DNA from: Lojkania enalia
Lineage: Eukaryota > Ascomycota > Dothideomycetes > Pleosporales
Assembly (NCBI GenBank): GCA_010094045.1
Contig: ML986654.1
Location: 62,001 to 126,000 of the forward strand
Reading direction: 5' to 3'
Length of the DNA stretch: 64,000 bases
Shown here: positions 26,647 through 35,900 of the stretch, piece after piece
Layout of the letters: every line of letters starts with the position of its first letter
Numbering within the stretch: the stretch's first letter is position 1
Program-made: the position numbers and the translations under genes
Notes under the pieces: model-generated
What the model saw: the letters and a program-made list of their open reading frames with translations, nothing else
What the model was told of the DNA's origin: nothing
The model's database searches: none

Positions 26647-26707
26647 CGGGACTAGCAGGGGGTTGGCCGGGGTTTACTTCGGCTAAACTGCTTCTGTGCT
26701 AGTCCCG
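26647..26707. repeat. Inverted repeat with 11-bp perfect arms
   Basis: The arms cgggactagca (26647-26657) and tgctagtcccg (26697-26707) are perfect complements. Weaker pairing continues outward for about 12 bp (gacaag.../...ctcgtc). It is probably a small hairpin or decayed foldback element. Confidence 0.55.
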
Positions 26708-26780
26708 ACTCCTCGTCAGCCGAGTCTCCATCCGGTCTGGCGTCTGAGCCTGATGAGACTAACGTTACGGTACTATTGTA

Positions 26781-26942
26781 TCAGGCGAAAGTAGTGTACG
26801 TCAGGGGAACCATGTCGCTGCTCAGCCACACAAGTTCGTCCACCAACTTAAGGCAGACTAATAACGTAAGCACAAGTGATTGGCCGGCTTTGATAAGTGG
26901 GTCTTAGGCATGGATCCCCTGACGTACACTACATTCGCCTGA
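26781..26942. mobile_element. MITE-like element with 34-bp TIRs
   Basis: The left arm 26781-26814 starts tcaggcgaaagtagtgtacg. The right arm 26909-26942 is its inverse, with two mismatches over 34 bp. The body is 162 bp in total and non-coding. I could not find a clear target duplication. It lies about 300 bp upstream of the phosphotransferase start and may form part of its promoter region. Confidence 0.78.
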
Positions 26943-27237
26943 CACCACAGTAGATAAATCCCACCCTTCTACCGCATCTACCTCACCCATGCTGCAAACC
27001 GACCTGACGCGCCTAGCCTGCTGTTGTCTACCTGGCCTTCCTCAGTCGCGTGGCATCTGATGCCTGTGGTTCTAGTCCCCCTACTACTGGAACGGCCCGC
27101 TGTCGCGACCGCTTTGTTTAGTTTCCCTTCAACACCACTGGCCCGCTCCCCTCGCCGCTCTTCCTCTTCGTTCTGGGCATCCGAGGCTTCTTTTCCGAGC
27201 GCCAGCTTCTATTTGAATGCTGCCAACATCGAGCACA

Positions 27238-28506
27238 ATGGCAAGACCAAGTGAAAATTGGTCAGGTTTTGCTGGCCTCAGTCCGGAGTCAGACAAATAT
27301 AAGCGAATCAAGCTAGTACTGTCTTCAGCAAACTTTAAGCATCTGAAGAAGTGCGCAATAGACTCGCGCCGCAGACATCAAATAAACCTACCTCCCGATA
27401 TTGACTGCGGCATAAACCTAACCCAGTTTGCGACGGGTTTCAACAACCTGGTTCTTGAACTCACATTTTCTGACAATATCTATTGGATTGCTCGGATTCC
27501 GTATCGCACCATCGATCACAACACCAAGACTTCGTTGCTGAGCGAAATAGCCACCATGAACATCATCCGCCAACGCACAAGTATCCCCATACCTCGTATT
27601 TTCGAATTTGAGATGTCTATAGACGAACCATTCGGATACCCGTATGTTTTGATGGAGTACTTGGGTGGCCGTAAACTCGATGATGGGTTGGCGAAATCGA
27701 TCCCTCGACAATATCATGCCAAGGTAGCCAAACAGTTTGCAAATGTGTTCGCGGAACTCCAAAACCTGACCTTTAGCCGCATTGGACGACTTTGGTGTGG
27801 AGAGACCACGGATCAGCCTGTCGAAATCATTCCCATGGGGTGGCATCATTCGCCCGGCCCTTTGGAAACCTCATTAGAATATTTTTACAACCAACGACAA
27901 GGGGAAAACCGAGAAATCGTCGCCTTGCACCCGAACAATACAGACTGGCTTACGGCATGTTGGGTGCTGAAAACAGCTCTAGCCCACACCGTCATTGAAG
28001 ATAGAGTCCGAGGCCCATTTCCACTGTGTCATCTTGACCTCCATTTCGGTAACCTTCTTTTCGATGACGAATACAATCTGACCGGAGTCATTGATTGGAG
28101 CAACGCGCAGGCGGCCCCAATCGAACAATTGTCTGTCTCTCCGGAACTGGTCATTTTCCCTGGGCTATCTGAGGAGCAGAATCGACCGATCGTGGAGTTC
28201 AAGAAGCTCGTTATACAGTTTGTAAAGGAAATGGAGAATGAGAAAGCGAAAGCGAAAGAGGAAGGGAAGGGGGAAGGGAAGACGCCGCCCTTGGGTCAGC
28301 AGCAGGGGAACATGAAGCAGAGTCAGCATCTTACACCACTTTCCACCTACATGGCGTCTGAAAGTGCCGAACTCATGCATCGTCAGTATATGGCTTCACC
28401 TAAAGGAAGCCTTTGGGCTGCGAAGAGGGTTGCGAAACTCATCTACGGGGAGCATATTACTTGGGAACAGCTTAGAAAGGTATATGGTTGCATGACACTT
28501 CTCTAG
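27238..28506 (+). CDS. APH-family phosphotransferase (aminoglycoside phosphotransferase-like kinase)
   Basis: The ORF opens at an upstream ATG (27217; 429 residues). I prefer the second ATG at 27238 (422 residues) because it has A at -3 and G at +4, while the first has T at -3. Numbering from the first ATG, residues 75-130 are the N-lobe (IYWIARIP strand; Glu110 in LLSEIATMN as the likely helix-C Glu), and 142-151 are the hinge (PYVLMEYLGG). The Brenner-type catalytic loop is HLDLHFGN at 272-279 (His272, Asp274, Asn279), and IDW at 292-294 supplies the metal-binding Asp293. This is the complete motif set of PF01636. A Lys/Glu-rich insert (338-355) comes from a purine-rich tract. Such proteins are very abundant in ascomycetes and their small-molecule or protein substrates are mostly unknown. 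No intron or RIP damage is seen. Confidence 0.85.
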   Translation: MARPSENWSGFAGLSPESDKYKRIKLVLSSANFKHLKKCAIDSRRRHQINLPPDIDCGINLTQFATGFNNLVLELTFSDNIYWIARIPYRTIDHNTKTSLLSEIATMNIIRQRTSIPIPRIFEFEMSIDEPFGYPYVLMEYLGGRKLDDGLAKSIPRQYHAKVAKQFANVFAELQNLTFSRIGRLWCGETTDQPVEIIPMGWHHSPGPLETSLEYFYNQRQGENREIVALHPNNTDWLTACWVLKTALAHTVIEDRVRGPFPLCHLDLHFGNLLFDDEYNLTGVIDWSNAQAAPIEQLSVSPELVIFPGLSEEQNRPIVEFKKLVIQFVKEMENEKAKAKEEGKGEGKTPPLGQQQGNMKQSQHLTPLSTYMASESAELMHRQYMASPKGSLWAAKRVAKLIYGEHITWEQLRKVYGCMTLL

Positions 28507-28859
28507 GGCTAGTGATACTCTCATACTCTTCACAGCAAACTCTTATCTCACAATGTCCGCTCTCTACAATTGGTTGCTTGTCTGCTGTCGTTTCCGCCCA
28601 TGCCTCTAGGGAAAGACAACCTTGGAAGCTAACAAGCTTGATCGGCTTTCTTCTAAACTATTTGTTTCCTTTCTTTTCCATGTTGGAGATAATACATGAC
28701 TTTTCTGAATACGAAATCAACATCGACGTTGTCCATCAAGCGAATAGACTGCAATTGGTTGCTGAAACCATTCTGAGACCATTCCTGAAAATTAGGCCCT
28801 GCAAATGAGAGTTTGTCCCATCCGATCCGGCGAATATCAAACGTTAATAGGTGATTAGA

Positions 28860-29228
28860 TCAGAAACCCTCAATCTTCATATTGAGACTAGAAGTCCGCC
28901 GATGTTCATCAAACACGGTTACAACGCTCCGGCCCCTGGGAAGGCCTGCCGCAACCTTCTCGATAGAATGGGCGGTAGCAGTGGCATATATCACCTTTGA
29001 TGTACTCTTGTTTGCTCTCACGCCAGACTCCAAGGCACCATTTACAGTGTTCGCAATATGATGAACGAGTGTATGATACGTTAAGCTACAAATGCCCGCC
29101 TCTGCCGTTTCGCACTGGGGAAAGTTGAACAATGCTACACAGTATTCCAGAGATAGATCTGATATTGTACCGTTGAGAATGCTGCTGATACCAAGCACTC
29201 TCAATAAGACCAGCCCAAAAAACTGCAT
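28860..29228 (-). CDS. Hypothetical small secreted protein
   Basis: A 122-residue ORF. Its first 20 residues (MQFFGLVLLRVLGISSILNG) resemble a signal peptide: a hydrophobic run of about 16 with small residues near the end, although Arg10 interrupts it. The rest has three Cys (30, 39, 47), an N-K-S glycosylation sequon near residue 73 and a basic stretch G-L-P-R-G-R. I recognise no family. Codon third positions look ordinary for the island. It lies between the phosphotransferase and the small Cys-rich gene, about 180 bp downstream of the latter and on the same strand. A missed intron or non-coding status is possible. Confidence 0.4.
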   Translation of the reverse strand: MQFFGLVLLRVLGISSILNGTISDLSLEYCVALFNFPQCETAEAGICSLTYHTLVHHIANTVNGALESGVRANKSTSKVIYATATAHSIEKVAAGLPRGRSVVTVFDEHRRTSSLNMKIEGF

Positions 29229-29411
29229 GCATCGAAACAGTTATGCCACCGTTCTCTGCTCGCCCTTGTCCCTATCCCCATTAGTAGTTGCTTTGCCGAA
29301 CGCAAGACTGTCGCCTCGAGTCATGCTTGCACTCTATTAAGTAATAGTTAGTTCCATATATCGAACGGCAATTCGTAAGGACTGGAGAGGCCGGAATAGG
29401 GAGCGAACTTA

Positions 29412-29561
29412 CTAGGAACAGTTAGTGGTTCCATAGTACGGGCAGTTCGAATTGGTGCACTCCAGATTATTGTTTGCCGTGCTACCGCATTCATTGCATT
29501 TAGGATACGTCGTTGGCTTCGCGTGGTTGACAGTGCTGAAGGATTGCGAGGATGCGGCCAT
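29412..29561 (-). CDS. Small Cys-rich zinc-ribbon-like protein (49 residues)
   Basis: The frame stays open further upstream (to 29816), but the best start is the ATG at 29561: its context is aacaATGG, the leader before it is pyrimidine-rich, and a TATA box lies at 29699-29709. The resulting 49-residue protein begins MAASSQSFST and carries Cys22, Cys25, Cys35, Cys40 and Cys48 in a CxxC-x9-CxxxxCPYYG arrangement. This looks like a minimal zinc ribbon or knuckle. There is no signal peptide, so it is probably cytosolic or nuclear. I do not recognise a named family. The promoter architecture suggests a well-transcribed gene. Alternative: the longer 134-residue frame from 29816, whose N-terminal part looks like translated leader. 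Confidence 0.6.
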   Translation of the reverse strand: MAASSQSFSTVNHAKPTTYPKCNECGSTANNNLECTNSNCPYYGTTNCS

Positions 29562-29698
29562 TGTTGAATATGTTTTGAAGGTAGGCGTCTGAGGGATGGT
29601 GTAAAAATGATAATGAAGTTGGATGCCGTGGAATGGATTTTGTGTCTCGATAAAAGAAGTATGGGCTTGCTTTACTGAGATTAAAGAGGATATATCTA

Positions 29699-29709
29699 CC
29701 TTATATACT
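29699..29709 (-). promoter_or_regulatory. TATA box of the small Cys-rich gene
   Basis: The minus strand reads agtatataagg, about 140 bp upstream of the ATG at 29561. It is followed by a C/T-rich leader with catccaacttcat, a pattern typical of well-expressed filamentous-fungal genes. Confidence 0.6.
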
Positions 29710-29819
29710 GGAACGAAGCATACTGAAGCCAATAACCGCCTAAATAACCCGAGAAAGGATGCGTGTCTCATGGATGCAGGCTGTATCTCCTTATAGGCAG
29801 TAATACGGCACAGCACTGA

Positions 29820-30300
29820 GTTTCCGTTAACGCATTTCCAATCAAACTATGAATTTTCGGTTCGCTACTAAGGCTATCACACTTGCAATGTGAAGAAGCA
29901 CAGTGAAAGATCTTTAGGTTAGGTTCACGGGAAGGCTATTGGTTGGGGTTGCTGCATGCGTACGCGTTAGCGCCGAAGGATGCTACCTCCATTGCCGCGC
30001 GCTCCCTGCTCGTGGTTAGTAGCTCCGAGTGCCAAAATGAACCTGGTAGATAACTTGCTGCGCCATGGTGGAACGCAAGCTGCACGGATAGCTTGGCTAT
30101 CAAATATAAATCATTGGTCGAGTCCTGGAAACGAGTTGTACTGTTCTCACCCTATAGCATTTGCCTAACAGATTGGGGGTCATAAACTCCGTTGCCTTAA
30201 TTTGCTACTGAGTGGGAGCTAAGATGACTGGAGTGGGGAGTCCTTCCTCCGCCGAATCGGTCCGCTCTGGCCTGCGCCACACTAGATGAATCTTTGACAG
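29820..30300. other. Intergenic, nothing recognised
   Basis: Ordinary composition, only short open frames on either strand, and no repeat or RNA structure that I can support. Confidence 0.5.
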
Positions 30301-30305
30301 GCTGC

Positions 30306-30596
30306 CTACTGTACTAGCAAACGATTGCCGTTCTTGCACACTGCCGAGACTAGCGTGTCGAAATGCTTGTGGTTGAAGCGGATATTGTACGAGTAAAGAG
30401 GGCAAGGTGGAAGACTAGGGGAATCGTTCTCCAGCGGTTCAGCCGCATCCGCGGCGCCCCAAACCACAGAAGGCTGACTAGCTCCTACGAACTCAGAGAT
30501 TCGTGAATACGTCCAAGGCACCAGCTCCACAATTTCGTTGGGTGAGCCGTGCGAACTGCCCCGCGAGCATGAACAAGGACAGCGGCTAACGACCAA
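30306..30596 (-). CDS. Uncertain ORF, 96 residues
   Basis: The frame has a coding-like third-position bias and a balanced residue composition (for example NEIVELVPWTYSRISEFVGASQ and YNIRFNHKHFDTLVSAVCKNG). It begins with a Cys/Ser-rich stretch. I recognise no domain. It could be an exon or a remnant of a larger gene, since the start is not well supported and no promoter is obvious. Treat as hypothetical. Confidence 0.25.
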   Translation of the reverse strand: MVVSRCPCSCSRGSSHGSPNEIVELVPWTYSRISEFVGASQPSVVWGAADAAEPLENDSPSLPPCPLYSYNIRFNHKHFDTLVSAVCKNGNRLLVQ

Positions 30597-30742
30597 TCAT
30601 TCTTAGAAACCTCCCGGACTGCTGCCTAAAATTAGTGGATTTCATCGCGCCAAGCCAAAGACAACCTTTGCAACGAAACCCACGATCATGCAGCTCTCAG
30701 CAGGCCTCTCCGTCAGCCAGCTTAAGCGCCGATAGATAAAAT

Positions 30743-31805
30743 TCATTCCTCCTTCATATCAGCACGTTCATCGGCATGAACAGCGGAGTTTCCAAGCTGC
30801 AGACCCGCCACTCTCGTATAAAACTGGACACTGTTGCAAGCACGGGTGCAGGTACGCATATCAATATATCCAAGGGGTAGGAAGACATAACTCATCAGGT
30901 ACAGAGCTTCGGGCCCTATGAACAATGCCCTTGAATGCGAGGTAATCGAGCGCTTGGAGCATCTGATGAAGAAGAGACGTCGCCAAGTTTGGGTCTCTTA
31001 TAAACAGGTCCTTCTTAGTCAGGTCTTCAATGTTGCCCTCTCTGAGAACTGTAAAGATTTCAAGATGCGTCTCTCGAAAACCTTGCGCTGATATGAATTC
31101 TACGATATTTGGCTAATGGATATGTCAGCTAATGCTTAACAAACGAACCTGGAGCGCTATAACTTACGTGAGATATGCGCACGAAAGTCTCCACTTCCCA
31201 CTTCAACATCGTGTACTGATGTAACTGGAGCCTATGCTCGGGCCATTTCATTAGCTTGAGCGCGGAAAATTCGCCCGAATTAACATCCACAGCTTTCCAG
31301 ACCTCCCTAAAAGAGCCCCTTCCAAGCTCTACTTTCTTATAGTACCTGATCATCTTCGCTGACCCTCAAACGCCAGAGGTATGAATAACAGGAGTGTGGA
31401 TCCGTATGGTACGCTTGGAGGGTAAAGCTGTCGGTATCTCATCGTCGACGGTTCGGGTGAAGCGAGGATGGTCCTCTTAATACGTGATCTGCTCTTAAAA
31501 ATTGGATGGACGCTTATACTAATATATCTTAAATTGGAAAAGGTTGCACATAACACCGCCGAATCCGAATTGGTTATTAACTCCTCGGCTACAACAACTT
31601 GGCGGTTGGGACGTTCCAGCTTAAAAGGTAGAGTATTTAGACTGAAAGTCTAAGTTGACTATAAGCTCGATCGATCGTAGAGGAAGATCTCCTCTATGTC
31701 CTTATAGATCTCAAAAGAACACTGGATCCAGGAGATAGATGGACCCTCAACGGTGATGTCGCCGGTGCGTCTAATGGTCGTAAGGGTATAGCTTGACTTC
31801 AACCC
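30743..31805 (-). pseudogene. FHA-Ser/Thr protein kinase pseudogene
   Basis: Reading the minus strand through breaks gives, in order: an FHA-like stretch (about 31800-31570) with YTL-TI-R-GDITVEG-SIS-IQCSFEI, then PF-L-RPNRQVVV; a linker RTVDDEIPTALPSKR; and a kinase N-lobe from 31353 with GRGSFREVWKAVD (glycine loop) and ALKLM (ATP-binding Lys). A 55-bp intron follows at 31113-31167, with GTAAGT, a gctgac branch site and TAG. It splits SH|PNIVEFISAQGF. Then comes LLHQMLQALDYLAFKGIVHR. At about 30915 the frame breaks right after HR: the catalytic Asp and VK of the HRDVKPEN loop are lost, and the downstream PLGYI...CNSVQF...VAG remnant is one frame off, without DFG. Stops lie in the FHA part and just before 31353. 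The FHA-kinase architecture is common in Pezizomycotina. It is inactive. Confidence 0.82.
31113..31167 (-). other. Intron within the kinase pseudogene
   Basis: On the minus strand it begins GTAAGT and ends ATTAG, with a gctgac branch-point match 10-15 bases before the 3' end. The length of 55 bp is typical of ascomycete introns. Joining the exons restores SHPNIVEF, a standard kinase subdomain IV sequence. Confidence 0.85.
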
Positions 31806-32708
31806 GATTTAGAGGCTAATATTAAGCCCCTGGGCTACTTCTCGCGAATTTAGGGGATTTTTTGCACTAGGAATGAACTAAATAAGATGATAATTTTCCG
31901 GATAATTGACGATACCCTTAGCGGTTTACTTGTTTAAAGGTATAAACGAAAAGAGAGTAAGAGGGTAAGGCTGTAGATGGGGCTGAGGATGGGACATAAT
32001 TTTACATTTCGCTGTTAATAAGAAGTAGGAATACCAACAAAGGAGAATTTCGGATAGAAATAATCTCTGCTTATATATGTCCCAACGTATAGTAGAATCT
32101 AGGTTTAACTAAACTGTAGAGAATAGTTTTAGAGAGAGAGAGGTACAGTAGTAGGATTTCACAGCTTAACCTCCTGTTAAGGAGGACTAGAGAGGTTAGC
32201 TTTAGCCTCTTGCCCTACTACTATATAAATAGCTGAAGTGCTATAGTTACTAGCTATAAGAGTAGAAGATGGAATATCTATAATATAGTCTTTATAAATA
32301 GAGTATATTAGCGGTTAAGAAGCGTTTTAAAGATTATAGAACGATTAGCTACAACTTGGTCTATTCTAAGAATACTAAGAAGTAGGGTAATTTAGGTAGC
32401 TACTAAAAATACGCTGCTTAATCGAGCAAGCCTACTTCTAATATAATATAGAGGCTAAATATATAGCTACTCTTCTTTTCTTTACTCTTTTCTTTTCTTT
32501 ACTATCTTCCTGTATATTAATATTTAGCTACTTCTATTATATCTTTCTACCTATCTACCTACCCGTTTCTTACTATTATAATTATAGTATTCTTCTTTAA
32601 CAACTACTAATACTAAAGTTTTATTAGTATTATTAATACCCTTTAATAGTTAGAAGAAGATCTAGAATAGCTTAAATTTTAGTATTATAATAATCCTCTA
32701 CTACTCTA
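31806..32708. other. Transition from island to RIP block
   Basis: Composition falls from normal to RIP-type at about 32230. The stretch 32147-32222 is a multi-arm hairpin. At 32310-32440 the plus strand reads like a former coding stretch (VKKRFKDYRTISYNLVYSKNTKK), followed by a C/T-rich run at 32466-32515. I cannot name it. The sequence continues at 39872 beyond the C element inserted at 32709. Confidence 0.5.
32147..32222. repeat. Compound inverted repeat at island edge
   Basis: The outer arms agtagtagg (32147-32155) and cctactact (32214-32222) enclose two inner stems, cctcct/aggagg (32170-32185) and agagg/cctct (about 32190-32210). It would fold as a three-stem structure. No tRNA features (A/B box, CCA-accepting arm) are visible. 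Confidence 0.5.
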
Positions 32709-32968
32709 TGTAATAGCGCAGGTAAGATAATAGGTCTAAATATAGTATAAATCTACTTAGAGGTATATAGGAGTACGTAGAGGATTAGGGACCTGGGAAT
32801 TCTATTAACACCTATAGGCCTTATACGAAAGGATATAAAAAAACTACCGAGCTACTTATAAGGGAGTATACAACTATATACGGATGGGAAAAGAGGTAGA
32901 ACTAGGGGTAGGATAAGATAAGCGAAAAGAAGAAGCTTTTCGTAGAACGATTTCTTTGCATTATTATA
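32709..32968 (-). repeat. Family C LTR (3' LTR of C1)
   Basis: 260 bp, starting tgtaatagcgcagg and ending attattata. A direct repeat with 39607-39866 and 46596-46855, all of equal length. Confidence 0.92.
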
Positions 32969-35900
32969 CTACCCCCCTCCTCGTAGGCTGATAGTCCCTA
33001 TCTACGCTGGTTTGAAAGGGAATCGGGGCTATTATAGATAGGTTCTAGTATAAAGAAATTTCTTTAAGATATTTACTAGTAAGAGCTAATATACGCGGTT
33101 ACCTATAAAGATGCGTTTATTAATATAATATTAAGTAAGGTTTTCGCGGTGAGTATAATTAACCTATATATCAGCTGGTAACTACTATTATAACAGTTTA
33201 TTAATATTACAATTTCGTCGCGTATAGTAATAAGCGTTTACTAGCCTTAGTATATTACTAGGTTGCTGTTAACTAAGCTTTCTTAACCAAATAATAACTT
33301 CTACTCTGTATATATTATTACGCGTCCCTAGAACTATTAATTATTAAAGTATTACTAACGCCTTATAGAAAAAAAATTAATTAATATACTACTCCGCCCG
33401 CCTTCTAGAGCTTTTTTAAAGGCCTTCTAGGTTATCTACTTTTAAGTTATATATACGCTCGCCTACGGGTAGCGTATAATATTTTTCTTTCAGTCTCTAA
33501 AATTAAAAAAATGCGAGTATTACACCTTATAAAATAAAAAGTACAACCCCGTACGAATCGCATCTAATATTAATAGGGTACTTACTACTAATATACTTAT
33601 AGATCCCCTCCTACTATAAGGAGGAGTTTCTAGTCCTCCGGGGCCATCTTGAACTATAAGTAGTAGTCTAATATATAGGAGATAAGGAGGATAAAGAGGT
33701 AGCTTTTAAAGCTATTTTAGAATCTACTTACAGCCTGGCGTTTATAGCTTAGGTTGTAAAGAGTTAGGAAGATAGTCTTCTTACAGCCAGTATCTAGGTA
33801 GCTTTATTCTACTAGAGTACTAAGTTGCTCCGTCGGGTTTCGGCCCTAGAAGTTCTAGTATCTAGTCTTTAAGCTAATATCGCGGCGCTCTCGGGCGGCT
33901 AAGAATAAAGTAGAGGAGGTTCGAGGGGAGTTTAGAGGGAAGAAAGAGGAAGGAGGGTAGAGGAGAAGAGGATTAGGGAGGTATCCGACAGCCTACTATT
34001 AGACCCTCCAGATTCTATAAAAGAGTAATTTTAGGCCTATACTTTAGTTTTTTTAAAAAATCTACTACTTAACTTTTATATACTATTATCTACTAGATAA
34101 TCTATATTCTCTATACTATCCTTATATACCTTAATCTATTTAGTTAGGGCTTTTAGGGGTCCTAGACAATTTAGATACTTATTATAAAAAGCTTTCAGCT
34201 TATAAAGCGAACCTATAAAGTTTAAAGCTTTATACTAGATCGGGTTAGAATTATATTCTACCTATTTTATACAGTATTTAAGGGTCTTATAATATAACTT
34301 ACTAGCTAGTATTTCCTTAACCTTCTACTCTTCTACCCTATTAATAGTAATAGTAGGTAGTTTCGGAGCTTTCTATCTAGATAGAGGGTCCTGGGGGTTC
34401 TTATATAGTAGGTTTAGTACGAAGATATTATGTATACTTAACCCTAGGGGTAGCTGTAAGTAGTATAAGTTTCTAACCTACTCTAGTACTTTAAAGGGGC
34501 CCTTCTATTAATCGGATAGCTTTCGGCTTAGTCTCTGGACTGTAAAGTTCTTAGTATTTAAGTAGACTATATTACTAATCTACTAATTAATTAGTTACTA
34601 ATAACGGTTAATAATAGATTATATACAATCCTAAGCCTTTTTAATATTAGCCTTTATAGTTTCCTAGGCTATATATATATAAATTACTAGAGCTAAGACG
34701 TTTTTACAATTTAATTTATCTGTCGCGGTAATAGGGTTAATAGAATATTTTCAATCCTAATTCTAATAGAGCTTAAATTTATATAGAATCTAATATAGGG
34801 ATATTCTAATAGTTATATAGGGTAGAGTTACTTATACTTAGTCGATTATAAGTAATAGAGAACTCTAGTTGTCTTAGTAGAAGGATACGAAAGAACGCAG
34901 TCTCTAATTAATATACTTATTTATAATCTCTATCTATCCGTCAGTCTCTTTATAATAAGTAGTAGATAGTTTAATTTTTACGCCTAAGATACGGCAGAAT
35001 TCGGACTAGAAACTAGATATAAACTAAGGTCCTTAGTCTAAAATAATAGTTTTAGGTATATAGCTAAAGCGGTATATCTATTAAATAAACAATTCGGCTA
35101 TTCCCCTTATATTAATTATATAATAGTAGAGAATAGATATAGCTTATTTAGATAGGTAATCGATTACTACTATAATCTAATTATATCCGGACTTATCTAT
35201 AGGAAAATCCTTAAAGTTAATATACAGGTACTATATTAGTCGATTTAGTATAAGAAGTAGGTGGATAAAACCTAGGGTTCGGGATTATATCGGATAAGCT
35301 TTATAGTATAGGATGTAATTCCGTATATATCGTTTATAAGTAGCTTCTATACCCTTCTAGTAGTACTTCTAAGATAGTAACTAATAGGTTTTAGTAGCGT
35401 TTAGGTGTGCGGAGGATACTTAGTTATAAACCTCTTATATAAGTCATGTATAAAGACCTAAATCTAATAGAACGTATAAGTAATTATTATAAAGAAGTAG
35501 TCTATTCTCTATCTAATACTTGTAGGATAGAAGTATACGTTTCTGTGTAAAAGAGGCTTGGTTTTCCTATAATAATACGTCGATCAACTCTAGAAAGTCT
35601 AGTAATATAATCTACTCCTAGCCTTTAATAACATTTAATATAGCTACTTAAGTTATTATTTAGGTAATATAAGACTAGGCTAATTCGGCATTAATTCGGG
35701 GGTGAAGTTAATACGGTCTAAATAGGACTCTTAACCGGTTGTCAGTTTAAACCGCTTTTAAGTTTTCTATATCTTATTCGCAACAACTAAGAATGTCCGC
35801 TCTAATATTATTCTTATCTAGAGTATACTCAATTTAGAACTAATACTAAGCTAATTCCTCGGTCTAATAAACTTAATAAGTATTAAGTACCTTTATAGTT

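Larger units (their letters stand above)
25838..27237. other. Intergenic region rich in inverted repeats
   Basis: About 1.4 kb lies between the divergently transcribed F-box and phosphotransferase genes and would hold both promoters. It contains at least four separate inverted-repeat structures (26068-26189, 26309-26393, 26647-26707, 26781-26942) and a poly-T run at 26511-26530. No convincing ORF is present; the short open frames here cross the inverted repeats. Confidence 0.7.
24310..32230. other. Gene-bearing island without RIP signature
   Basis: Across this stretch CpA and TpG occur at normal frequency, GC content rises to roughly half, and long open frames appear. On both sides the composition switches within about 100-200 bp to TpA-saturated sequence. 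It holds all credible genes of the window. It may be accessory, since it is enclosed by transposon blocks on both sides. Confidence 0.85.

Noticed and set aside
27024..27254. 76-residue open frame before the phosphotransferase
   Set aside because: Overlaps the true start in another frame; its Ser/Pro/Ala content fits a leader region.
28488..28808. 106-residue open frame overlapping the 3' end of the phosphotransferase
   Set aside because: Starts inside the upstream gene out of frame; no domain and no independent promoter. It may simply be the 3' UTR.
30743..30925. 60-residue open frame as an independent small gene
   Set aside because: It is the out-of-frame tail of the kinase pseudogene (PLGYI and VAG remnants).
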